NCBI RefSeq assembly: GCF_950295315.1
Contig: NC_080164.1
Coordinates: 109,202,447 to 109,266,446 of the forward strand
Source: Erinaceus europaeus
Taxonomy: Eukaryota > Chordata > Mammalia > Eulipotyphla > Erinaceidae
DNA: 64,000 nt
Reading direction: 5' to 3'
Made by a program: the position numbers and the translations under genes. The notes below the pieces were generated by a model. It was not told the DNA's origin. It was given only the letters and a program-made list of their open reading frames with translations, and did no database searches. Shown here one piece after another: positions 34,251-44,504 of this stretch (its first letter is position 1; every line of letters begins with the position of its first letter).

Positions 34251-34669
34251 GCAAAACTCAAAATATGCTCATCAGAAAGCTTAAGGTCAAATAATAAAAA
34301 AAAAGTTATTTTGTCAATGCTTAAAGGTTAAAAGGGTCTAATTCACATCATATCAGACATAATTTTACTATGAACTTACTTGTATAAAATCCAATTACAG
34401 TCTATCAAATAAAGAAGTTGACTTTGTGAAAATGACAGTACCATTAGTGTCACTGTAGTATACAAATTACTTAAAACTTCCTGGTTCTTACTGAAACATA
34501 ATAAACAATAATTACAGGTATTATATTCATTGTTGTATGTGGTCAGAATTGAAATAAGTACAAAAGAATCTAATTTTGTTTACATGTTCCAGTGACGCTC
34601 TTTGTGGATTTCAGTAACTAGGTCCTGAAGCTGGGAACAAAAATCTCTTCTTAGCTCAATTTCAGTTCT
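34251..34669. other. No gene seen; AT-rich unique DNA
   Basis: No repeat or coding signal recognised. Confidence 0.5.
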
Positions 34670-34795
34670 TTTTTTATTTATTTATAAAAAGGAAACATTG
34701 ACTAAACCATAGGATAAGAGGGCTACAACTCCACACAATTCCCACCAAAAGAACTCTGTATCCCATCAACCCCTCTGATAGCATACTTTCTTTTT

Positions 34796-35064
34796 ATTAT
34801 TATTATTTATTTACTTTTTGTTGCCCTTGTTTTTATTGTTGTCATAGTTATTATTGTTGATGTCGTTGTTGGATAGGACAGAGAGAAATGGAAAGAGGAG
34901 GGGAAGACAGAGAGGGGTTGAGAAAGATAGACATCTGCAGACCTGCTTCACAACCTGTGAAGTGACTCCCCTGCATGTAGGGAGCAGTGGCTCGAACTGG
35001 GATCCTTATGCCAGTCCTTGCACTTTGCACACATGTGCTTAACCCGCTGCACTACCACCTGACT
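34796..35064 (-). mobile_element. tRNA-derived SINE, minus strand, with TSD
   Basis: Near-consensus body ('gttgttggataggacagagagaaatgg', 'agatagacatctgcagacctgcttcac', head end 'aacccgctgcactaccacctgactc'). It is flanked by related copies of 'CTGATAGC...TTTCTTTTT' at about 34775-34795 and 35065-35081. One copy has 'ata' extra. Confidence 0.88.
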
Positions 35065-36635
35065 CTGATAGCTTTCTTTTTCTTTAACCTTCTGGGAGTA
35101 TGGACCCAAGCTCATTGTGGGATGCAGAAGGTGGAAGGTCTGGCTTCTGTTGCTTCCCCACTGAACATGGGCACTGACAGATCCATACTCCCTGCCTGCC
35201 TCTCTCTTTTCCTAGTGTGGTGGGGCTCTAGGGAATCAGAGCTTCAGGACACATTGGTGGAGTTGTCTGTCCAGGGAAGTCTGGTCAGCATCATGCTAGC
35301 ATCTGGAACCTGGTGGTTGAAAAGAGAGTTAGCATACAATGCCAAACAAACTGTTGACCAATCATGGACCTAAAGGCTGGAATAGTGCAGATGAAGAGCT
35401 GGGGAATCCTCCATTTTATAGATAGCTAGTAAGCCTATTTTAGTTCTATTCCAAAGGGCGTGTGGATATATTAGTTGTTTCTTTTTTTTTTTCTTTTTTC
35501 CCCTGAGCTTGAAATCTGATATGCAGGTAGATCCAAGTTATTGTCTGGGGAGATGATGTCATGTCTGCAAAAAGGACCAAAAAGCTGTATCAGGGAAGAG
35601 AGTAGCTCCCTAATATGGGAAAGGGGGATACATATTGTTGACTGTAAACCCCATCAATTTGGTGTGATCTGGGGCCCATATTCAGCTTAGGAGTCTATGT
35701 GATCTCTACATCCCTTTAGATCTGAGCTCACATTCTGTGGTCATGAGTAGGAACATTCCAAGCTGCCCCAATATCAGGACCCATCTTCCTCAGATGTAGC
35801 ATAGAGTATGTTGTCTATCCTCACATCAAAGGATGGAACATTCTCTACCATTTTTGATCCCAGTTGAGGGCAAGGTTCTATGGGGGCCTACGAAGGGGTC
35901 TATTGTGTTATTCCTGATAGAAATGACCAGTAACAATGGAGAGAGGGATTTATTTGAGGTCTAGGCCCATCATGTCTGTTTGGGAATCTCAGGACTCCCC
36001 GATTAAGGCCCCAGCTGATGGGGTAGCCTGATGGTGACTAAAGAGTCATCGTTAAAGTATGCAGTCTCTTGTCCTTATTCAGCTTTTGCAGTCCTTGCTT
36101 TGCTAAGGGTAGTTTTGGAGTGAGTGAGAGAACTGTAACAGGAATTAGGTGAGGAGTGTATCTAAGTCTAAGTAGACAGTATTTCATTATGAACTTCATA
36201 CTGATTCACTATAGACTATTGTGTATTTTTGCTTTCAGGTAGATATTTTGCCCTAATTTATGGATACATGTAAACAAATGCTCTGTGTTATGGGACGTGG
36301 TCTTTATTTAGGTTTTGGGACTTTGTTAGGAAGTGAACTGCCTGGAATAGAATTAGAGAAAATTATGAAAGGAAAGTTCTCATGGGAGTAATGAGGGTGA
36401 AGGGTTGACATTCCATGCCTGACATCTCTAGACACAGTCTGAAGTGAAGCATGCTGAGGTGGTACTCCTTACATTGATTATGTTGGGATCAGTGGATGAA
36501 ATATCATTTGGTATGAATTGAGAGAAGCACGCAGGAAAGTGAGCTTCACCCTAGAGGTTTCAGGACTGGGGGAAATATAGGCTCTATTGGGGAAGTGGGA
36601 GGTTCCGGCTGTCTTAGGGTTAAGAAGACAATAGA

Positions 36636-36940
36636 CGGGGAGTCGGGCTGTAGCGCAGTGGGTTAAGCGCAGGTGGCGCTAAGCTCAAGGACCGGCGTCA
36701 GGATCTCGGTTCGAGCCCCTGGCTCCCTGCCTGCAGGCAGGTCCCTTCACAGGCGGTGAAGCAGGTCTGCAGGTGTCTGTCTTTCTCTCCCCCCTCTCTT
36801 TCTTCCCCTCCTCTCTCCATTTCTCTCTGTCCTATCCCACAACAACGACATCAATAATAACTACAACAATAAAACAACAAGGGCAACAAAAGGGAGTAAA
36901 TAAATAAAATAAAAATAAAATAAATTAAAATTAAAAAAAT
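36636..36940 (+). mobile_element. Young tRNA-derived SINE, 16-bp TSD
   Basis: Near-consensus head 'gggagtcgggctgtagcgcag', B box GGTTCGAGCC (36708-36717), core and (AACAACGAC)/A-rich tail. It is flanked by TTAAGAAGACAATAGA (36620-36635) and TTAAGAAAACAATAGA (36941-36956), differing at one base. Inserted into the minus-strand L1 3'UTR. Confidence 0.94.
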
Positions 36941-37137
36941 TTAAGAAAACAATAGATAGTTATTGCTATAATCACATTATTTAGCAGTTGGGTTAACTTG
37001 AAAAATACCTTTGTTAGGATTTGCTGTATCATACACAACATCACCATAATTTATGTCCCTTGACATTATTTGTATATAGCTATGCCACTGGTTGCTTCTG
37101 TTCTCCCTGATCTAAGCTTTTAAGAGTCAACATATCA

Positions 37138-37911
37138 CCCATCTTGGACAGAGCTAGAAGGAATTATGTTAAGTGAGCTAAGTCAGAAAGATAAAGATGA
37201 GTATGGAATGATCCCACTCATCAACAGAAGTTGAGAAAGATGATCTGAAAGGGAAACTAAAAGCAGGATCTGACTAAATTGAAAGTAGGGTGTCAAAGTA
37301 AAAACCCTGTGGTGAGTGGTAGACATGCAGCTTCCTGGGCCAGTGGGGGGTTGGGGGTGGGTGGGTGGGATGGGACAGAGTCTTTTGGTGGTGGGGATGG
37401 TGTTTATGTACACTCCTAGTAAAATGTAGTCATATAAATCACTAGTTAATTAATATGAGAGGGGGAAAATTTATTGTATGTCTCGATGGTTTTAAAACAC
37501 AGACTGAGTCTTCTTAATATATAGGCTGTGTATTTGATATGCAGACTCTCTCAAAAGCCTAGACCAAGTAGATCAGAAGCAAACAGTGGTACTGCTATAT
37601 AAGACACCGGGTACTATACAGCAAACCCTAACTAGGGAAAGAGAGAGGCAGACTGGGAGTATGGACTGACCAGTCAACACCCATGTTCAGCGGGGAAGCA
37701 ATTACAGAAGCCAGACCTTCCACCTTCTGCAACCCACAAAGACCGTGGGTCCATGCTCCCAGAGGGATAGAGAATGGGAAAGCTATCAGGGGAGGGGATG
37801 GGATATGGAGATTGGGTGCAGGGAATTGTGTGGAGTTGTACCCCTCCTACCCTATGGTTTTGTTAATTTATCCTTTCTTAAATAAAAAATAAATTAAAAA
37901 AAAGAAAAAAA
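37138..37911 (+). mobile_element. 5'-truncated type I L1, 16-bp TSD, with internal 3'UTR deletion
   Basis: Starts in the last codons of ORF2 ('catcttggacagagctag... gataaagatgag') and ends 'gttaatttatcctttcttaaataaaaaa'. It is flanked by AAGAGTCAACATATCA at 37122-37137 and 37912-37927, a perfect 16 bp. At 'caaaccctaactagggaaag' (about 37622-37642) it skips about 650 bp or more of the 3'UTR present in L1-A. Nested in the older minus-strand L1. Confidence 0.93.
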
Positions 37912-38165
37912 AAGAGTCAACATATCAAAGGTTCAGCCTATGTTAAAAAGATTCAGTCTGTTCTTTAAAAAGTTTGACACATTCAATCAATTTTCCCCTC
38001 TCATATTAATTAAATAATGATTTATATGACTACAAATTAATAGGAGTGTACATAAACACCATTCCCACAACCAAAAACTATGTGTCATTCCACCCCCCCA
38101 CACACACACTCCAGCCCTGTGAAGCCAAACACTCACCCTCAGCCCAGGGTTTTTACAGTTCTACA

Positions 38166-38580
38166 TGGAAATGTAACCTGAATTTTAACAGCAATGCGAG
38201 AGATAAATGTAGCAGGAATTATCTGTCTTCATATGTCAGATACTCATTTAAAGGGACATAAGACAAGATGTTTTCTAAATGACCTTGCATAAGCACATTC
38301 ATGTTTATGACCTGAGACCACTTTTAGTCACCTTTAGGTTTCTATTTTATAGCAATTAAGATGTCTTTCTCTGCCATGATGAAGAATTACTGTCACAAAC
38401 TAAGAACAGCCAGTTTTTGAAAGATACAGTAATGTGTAACACTTTAAAAAGGATGTTATCTGTATAGCTGTTTGTCACATTCTTTTCAAATTACCTAAAG
38501 TATCTAAAAGATAAAAGAATAGAAATTAGCAGTATATAGAAGTAAATACTGCCAGTCAACTAGACTTTTAGGAGATGATT
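38166..38580. other. No gene seen; unique DNA
   Basis: No repeat or coding signal recognised. Confidence 0.5.
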
Positions 38581-38609
38581 CATTATTTGTCACTCAATAG
38601 AGAAGTATG

Positions 38610-38815
38610 AAAGTAGAGAGAGAAAGGGGTTAAAGAAAGAGATAGATAGATAGATACATAGATAGATACATATATAGATACATAGATAGATAGACAGATC
38701 ACAGCACTGAAGCTTCCTTTGATGTAGTGAGAGCCCTGGTTTGAACCCAGATCATGAACACATGGCAAAGCAGTACATTTATCCAAGTGAGCTATTTCAC
38801 CAGCCCACCAATGAA
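38610..38815 (-). mobile_element. Third SINE type, minus strand, with (GATA)n tail
   Basis: The reverse complement reads 'gggctggtgaaatagctcacttgg', then 'gatctgggttcaaaccagggctctcac' and 'gaagcttcagtgctgtgatc'. The tail has become a (GATA)n/(GATACATA)n microsatellite at 38640-38697. Confidence 0.7.
38640..38697. repeat. (GATA)n microsatellite
   Basis: GATA repeats with GATACATA variants. Confidence 0.94.
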
Positions 38816-38819
38816 AAAA

Positions 38820-39814
38820 CTGAGAGATATACACAGGGAAGTAAGGCAAATTACCTAGTTAATCTGACAATTGTTACATTCAAAATGAAATGAGTAATCA
38901 CTGAAGGCATTCAAAATCTATGGGAAGAGATTATTAAACTATTTTGGAGTTAAATATCCATTTAGGTTTCCATAGAATAACATACCCTGAAAAAAAAAAA
39001 GCTTAGGTGTATTCAAAAGATTAACTGTATATCTTCAAATCACAAAGTGGGTGGAGAAGGCTGATTCCTTGCCAGAGAAGCCATAATTCTCTTGGGTTGT
39101 TGGAAATGTCATTAGCCTTTTTTGTTTCTTTTCTTTCTTTTTTTTTTTGCATAGAAAAACAGAATAAAAGAATATGTCACAACTTTTCCAACAACACATT
39201 ATAAAACTTAATAGGAAATGAGTCAGAAGAAAAATAATTTGACTGTAATAAATGTACTGCTCTCTGGAAGTCAAAACAAAGTAAACTTAAAAGAAAATCA
39301 TATGTTAGAGAAATATTTAGAAGAAATATGACGAGGGTAAGTACCCATCACTTTGAAAGCTATTACAAATGATGATAAAAATACTAGATTTGAAAAAAAA
39401 ATAACATAAATGAGAAGAGAATATGCATAGCTTAAAATTTAGAGGAAAATGAATGCCTATTTGACACTAATAATAATAGAAATGCAAATTAATCTCACTT
39501 TCCCCTCTCCAGTTATGGAACATTTACGACAATATTCCTCTCAGCCCTGATAAGTACACTAAAGAGTTTGAGTTTGTAAACAGGCACTATCATAAAAGCT
39601 AGAGAAGTGGAAAAACATATTGAAGAAAATAGCTGAAAATAACATTTTAAAACGGAGAGCACTGTACACCACAGTAGAGCAATTTATTTTTTCAAACTCT
39701 ATTGAGTGCATTTATCTACCACAAGACTGTAGAAGGTAAAAGAAAAAGCTAAATGGTGAAAACATCATGATACTTGCCTAATTTATATAATGGCTATTAA
39801 ATATGTTTGTGTGT
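38820..39814. other. No gene seen; AT-rich DNA
   Basis: 'atagaaatgcaaattaatctcac' near 39477 hints at a very old L1 ORF2 remnant, but the evidence is thin. Confidence 0.4.
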
Positions 39815-40255
39815 TAACCTGGAAGCAAGCATATGTCCAGCAACAGATGAGCGGTTGAGTAAGTTGTGTTACATATACACAATAGAATACTATGCTACTC
39901 AGCTATTAAAAATAGTGAATTCAACTTCTTCACTTTGAAGGAATCACATGAAGTGAATCAGCCAGAAAGAGAAGGATGAGTATGGGGTGATCTCACTCAT
40001 AGACAGAAGTGAAAAATTAAAACAGAGAGGAAAACACAATGTAGGATGTGGACCGGAATTGGTGCACTGCACCAAAGTAAAGGACTCTGGGGTGGGAGTG
40101 AGGGAGTGTTCAGGTCCTGGAACATGATAGTGGAAGAGGACCTGGGTGGGGGGTTAAAGTGTTATGTGAAAATTTGAGAAATGTTACACATGTACCAACT
40201 ACTGTACTTTACTGTTGACTGTAAATCATTAATCCCCCCATAAAAAAATAATAAT
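39815..40255 (+). mobile_element. L1 ORF2 end plus short (type II) 3'UTR
   Basis: 'gcaagcatatgtccagcaacagatgagcgg' and 'acaatagaatactatgctactcagctatta' (ORF2 end), then 'attgcactgcaccaaagtaaaggac'-like sequence and 'ccattaatcccccc'-type end with an A-rich tail. The ORF2 frame is decayed. Confidence 0.85.
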
Positions 40256-40483
40256 AATATCACTACCTGGGAAAAAATTATATATAGTACTACTAGCAGA
40301 AATAGGAAATATTCTGAACAATACCCACCTTCTCCAATAGAAGGGAGATGGGTTTTAGCAGCACACAACAGTAATCAGTCATTACAGACTTGTGAGTTAA
40401 GAGAGGTAATTGATTTAGTTTTCAACTTAGTTGCAATGTAGAGATAACTATATTGTGGTCAATTGTAACAACAGTATCCATAA

Positions 40484-40543
40484 CACATGCACACACACAA
40501 GCACACACACACATGCACACACACAGATACACATGAACACACA
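40484..40543. repeat. Imperfect (AC)n microsatellite
   Basis: ACACAC interrupted by ATG and AGAT. Confidence 0.9.
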
Positions 40544-40687
40544 TTTATGTGCTTATAGTTACAGGTTTGCAAAATTTCATAGGAGAACAATCATCTTAAT
40601 GCTAGTAGGTTGTCATCCAAAATATTCTGACTGTGTGTGATACTAACCCTTTTTTCTAAGCTTTTTAAAAGGGATAGGCCAGTCTCA

Positions 40688-40689
<2 letters not shown>

Positions 40690-40727
<38 letters not shown>
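40690..40727. repeat. (AC)n microsatellite
   Basis: Pure AC repeat of about 19 units. Flanking DNA (40256-40915) is otherwise unremarkable. Confidence 0.96.
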
Positions 40728-40728
<1 letters not shown>

Positions 40729-40917
40729 TTAACGTTTCTGTAAATGAAACAGGATAATTAAAACATTGCAGAATTATTTGAAGAGCAATAAACTTAAATG
40801 CATTTGAATTATTTTTCTTCCAAATTAGACTGGATGGAGCATTAAAAGACACTCTCTTGAACTATCTTCATGGATACTCACATCATATCTTCGACTTTTC
40901 ATTAAAAGATGGTTTCA

Positions 40918-41460
40918 AATTGATGGGGTTTACAGTTAAAACTATTTACATACTTTTCCCATATTTGGGAACTACTCTACACCCTTATCAAGCTTTTTAG
41001 TTCTATTTCCAACTCTGACACCATTTCCCTGGACAATACCTTTATCCCACCTGCATTTTAGTTGTTGGGCTCAAGAAAAAATTAGTAAAGTCATGGGCCC
41101 TTTGGAATATACCTAAAATAGATTTCCTAGATTTTTCCAAAATGGACACCCCAAATCTCATCTACTATATTCTTGCCTTTAGGCTCCTGATTATTAAACA
41201 ACTTGCCCTGATTTATATCATAATGCTTTTCAGCCACCAAGTTGCAGATGATTCCATGATGCCAACCTGACTTACTTGGGTAGATAACCTCACCAATATG
41301 CCCTGGAACCCCACCTCTCCAGAGCCCTGATAAAATAGAGAAAGATAGAAACAGACTGGGAGTATGGAGTGACCTGCCACTCTGCTGGTAGGAATTGTAA
41401 TTGTACCCTTCTTATCCTATGGTCGTGTCAATCATTATTAAATCATTTCTTAAAAAAAGT
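40918..41460 (+). mobile_element. Type I L1 3'UTR, old and 5'-truncated
   Basis: 'gatggggtttacagttaaaac', 'cccatatttgggaactactc', 'gggccctttggaatatacc', 'cagccaccaagttgcagatg', 'gactgggagtatgga' and the end 'cttatcctatggtcgtgtcaatc'. It is more diverged than the copy at 47060-47710. Confidence 0.82.
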
Positions 41461-41738
41461 AAAAAATATATTATTTCAAAAATCCATATTTACAGAAGTC
41501 ACTGATGAGGGCTGTCATTTGGAGGCAATGCTTTTAGACAGAATGGCTAACATTGTGACTAGTCTGTTTTATCATCCCAATAGAATACTTAAAGCCTGCT
41601 TTGATTACTTATATAACTTAGCCAACATGATAATTAAGCCCCATGAATTTTCCCCAGAACTGAATTTCCATTGAAATGTATGAAAACTTTAGGTTTTAAT
41701 AACCCCTGGGCAATATGCTTTGTTAGGAAAAAGTCATT
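41461..41738. other. No gene seen; unique DNA
   Basis: An open frame (41369-41674) begins in L1 3'UTR and has no known motif. Confidence 0.45.
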
Positions 41739-43536
41739 GGGGGGGATTCCAGAAAATGGCGGAATGAGAAGCTGCTAGTGGCTTGAGCTCCGACCACATC
41801 TACTGGAAATGGTAGGATTTTTTGCCTTTAGTAGGCCAGTCAATAAGGGGTCCTAGCAGTAACACCAAGGAGGCGACTATAACTCAATTTGGAGTAGAAA
41901 ATAGAGTAAAAAGAAAGGGAAAAAAATTTTCTTTTAAATTATTATTCCCGAAGCCTCCCCCCCCCCCCCGCCTCGCATAACCAGTCCCTGGGGACCAGAG
42001 ATCTGCTCCTAACAGGCCTCCCTGCTGTGATTCTTTCATTACCAAGATTCCTGTCCCACCAGGGGGTGCCATTCATTCCAATTCTATTCCCTTCTGAAAC
42101 CTTTGGCCTTTTTTCTTTCTATGTAGCCAGTCAGCTGCCTCTGCTCAAGGGGCCTGAGGCAATCTGAAGCCATCCAAGCTGAAGACAGAACAGGGTTTTT
42201 TACTCTGTTCTATTTTATTATCAATACAAGATAAATGTGTACTCCTTTCCCCCTCTCCTTCAGGTTGACCAGAATCAACTCTTAGTGTATTTTCCATTGC
42301 TAGGGGACTGGGTGTCTTATTCACTGCTAAAATAACTTACTTTACTTTTCCTACTGCCCCTACCCATTCTCTCCCTTCTCCACCCCCCCACATAGCTAAT
42401 TAAATAATAAAAAAATAAATAAATCTTTCCTTTCACTGCTCTTTTATTACTGTTCTTTTTCTTATCTTTTTCTTTTTTTTCTCTCTTTTTTTCTTCCTTT
42501 TCTCATTCTTGTCATCCTTTCTTCCTTCCTCCTTCAGCTTTCTGAATTCACTGATACACATTTGGGTATTATTTTGGGGAAGAAATCTGACTCAGAGTGG
42601 ACTCTCTGTGTGTGTATCTCTGCTCTACTTCCCTTTTTCCTTTATCTACCCCTAGAATATACAGTGGATAGGAGATTTGCATAACTGTCTATTCCTGCTA
42701 TTCTTGTCTAATCCTGAGGTGTTGTTGTGTTTGTTTTTTTTTTTTTTCTTTCTTAACAGTCAGCTACCTCTACTCAGGAGGCTTGAAGCAACCTGGGACA
42801 GGTTTTTTACCCTGCTCTATTTTATTATTAATGTTATATAAAGATGTCTATCTTCCCACCCTCCTTTAGGTTGACCCAAATTAACTCTTAGGGCATCTTT
42901 CATTGCTAGGGGACTGGCATCTTATCCATTGTGAGAGGAACTTGTCTCATTACTCCTACCTCCTCTATAGACTCTCCCGTTTTCCCTCCGCCTAGCTAAT
43001 TAAAAAAATAAGATAAAATAAAAAATTAATCAATTGAAAAACTCTCCTTTAACTGCTCTATTACAGCTCTTTTTCTTAACTTTTTTCTTTTCTCTCTCTT
43101 GTTTCTCTTTTTTTTTATCTTGTCTTCCATTTCTTCCTTCCTTCTTCTTTGTCTTTCTGAATTCACTGATATTCATTTGTGAATTATTTTAAGACTCAGA
43201 GTGGACTCTCTATGTGTGTATCTCTGCTCTACTTCCCTTTCTCCTCTTGCTACCCCTAGAATATACAGTGGATAGTAGATTTTCTATTCTTGCTATCTCT
43301 TCTTTCTCTTTCTTCTTCACTTGGACTTGGTTGCTATTTTTTCACAGACTGGAGACATTGTTTGGCTAACTGGTAGTGATTAACCTATTTCAATCCTTGC
43401 TTCAGTTGCTATTGTAATTCCTGAGGTTGGTGATTGCAATTGTCATAAAGGTATTTAGTACAGTGTTGCTTGTACTCAAAACACAACAACTGAGGAACAA
43501 CAGAACATAAAAATAAGAAACACATAAATCAAAATA
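41739..43536 (+). mobile_element. L1-C type I 5'UTR with a duplicated ~605-bp unit
   Basis: Starts 'ggggggattccagaaaatggcgg', then 'gagctccgaccac'. Landmarks appear twice: 'caggttgaccagaatcaactcttag' at 42263 and 'aggttgacccaaattaactcttag' at 42869; 'gaattcactgata' at 42543 and 43158; 'atacagtgga' at about 42659 and 43263. L1-A and the 6.7-kb copy have each landmark once. The second unit ends at the ORF1 start. Confidence 0.85.
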
Positions 43537-44443
43537 ATGGGAAGATCAAAAACAAATAAAACTGCTACTCCAATGAATGAAGACAAGAGCCCAGAAGAAA
43601 CTACAAATCAGGCAGAAGTAACCATAGATAAGAAAAGTATGCAAGCAATAATAAACATATTAATCACAGAAATGAAAAAAACATTGGAGGAAAGGAACGG
43701 CAGTATTAGGGAAACAACAGTGGAGACCCCCCAAGGAAAACACTGATTATATCAAGGCAATTAGAACTGAAAGCTGAAATAGCTGAACTGAGGAAAGAAG
43801 CTGAGGGAAGGGAAAGCAGACTAACAGAAGCAGAAAACAGAATTAGTCAGACAGAGGATGAGTTAAAGAAAACTAAGAAAGAAGTGAAAGAGCTCAAAAA
43901 GAGATTGAGAGACACTGAAAACAACAGAGAAATATGGGATGATCTCTAAGTAACATTCATATAATTGGCCTCCCAGAGGAATAAAAAGAGGAAAGGGAAG
44001 GAAATATTCTAGAGGAAATAATAAAAGTAAACTTCCCAGACCTGAATAACAGAAAGGACATCAAGATTCAAGAGGCCCATAGAGTTCCAAACAGAATCAA
44101 CCCAGACCTGAAGACACCAAGACACATCATAGTCACAATGAGAAGAAGTAAGGATAAAGAAAGGATCCTAAAGGCTGCAAGAGAAAAACAAAAAGTCACA
44201 TACAGGGGAAAACCCATAAGATTATCTGCAGACTTCTCCACTCAAACTCTAAAAGCCAGAAGAGAATGGCAAGATATCTATCGAGCCCTGAATGAAAAAG
44301 GGTTTCAACCAAGGATAATATATCCTGCTAGACTTTCATTCAAACTAGATGGAGGGATCAAAACGTTCTTAGACAAACAACAGTTAAAGGAGGCAACCAT
44401 CACCAAACCGGCCCTGAAAGAGGTTCTAAAAGACCTCTTATAA
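43537..44443 (+). pseudogene. L1-C ORF1, best-preserved N-terminus, still broken
   Basis: The start codon at 43537 reads MGRSKTNKTATPMNEDKSPE and stays open to 43746. The coiled coil ('gaagctgagggaagggaaagc' region, 43795-43915) is frameshifted. The C-terminal domain is open at 44138-44443 (MRRSKDKERILKAAREKQK; REWQDIYRALNEKGFQPR; ends EVLKDLL). Between these, stops break the RRM region. This copy defines the type I start used for L1-A. Confidence 0.9.
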
Positions 44444-44504
44444 ACAAGAACATCACAATAATACTGGCAATATATCAGAGCAAACAAAAAACTTTTTTTG
44501 AACA

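Larger units (their letters stand above)
34670..38165 (-). mobile_element. Type I L1 3'UTR, long variant, minus strand, host of three later insertions
   Basis: On the minus strand it starts near 38160 ('gtaaaaaccctgggctgag', just past the ORF2 end). It runs through 'gactgaatctttttaacatagg', the 'gtgaagcatgctgag' region, the 800-bp module (36180-35400, 'catcagctggggcctta') and 'cttctgcatcccacaatgag' to the end at about 34670. It is interrupted by an L1 (37138-37911), a SINE (36636-36940) and another SINE (34796-35064). It includes no ORF2, so it is a 5'-truncated insertion. Confidence 0.88.
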
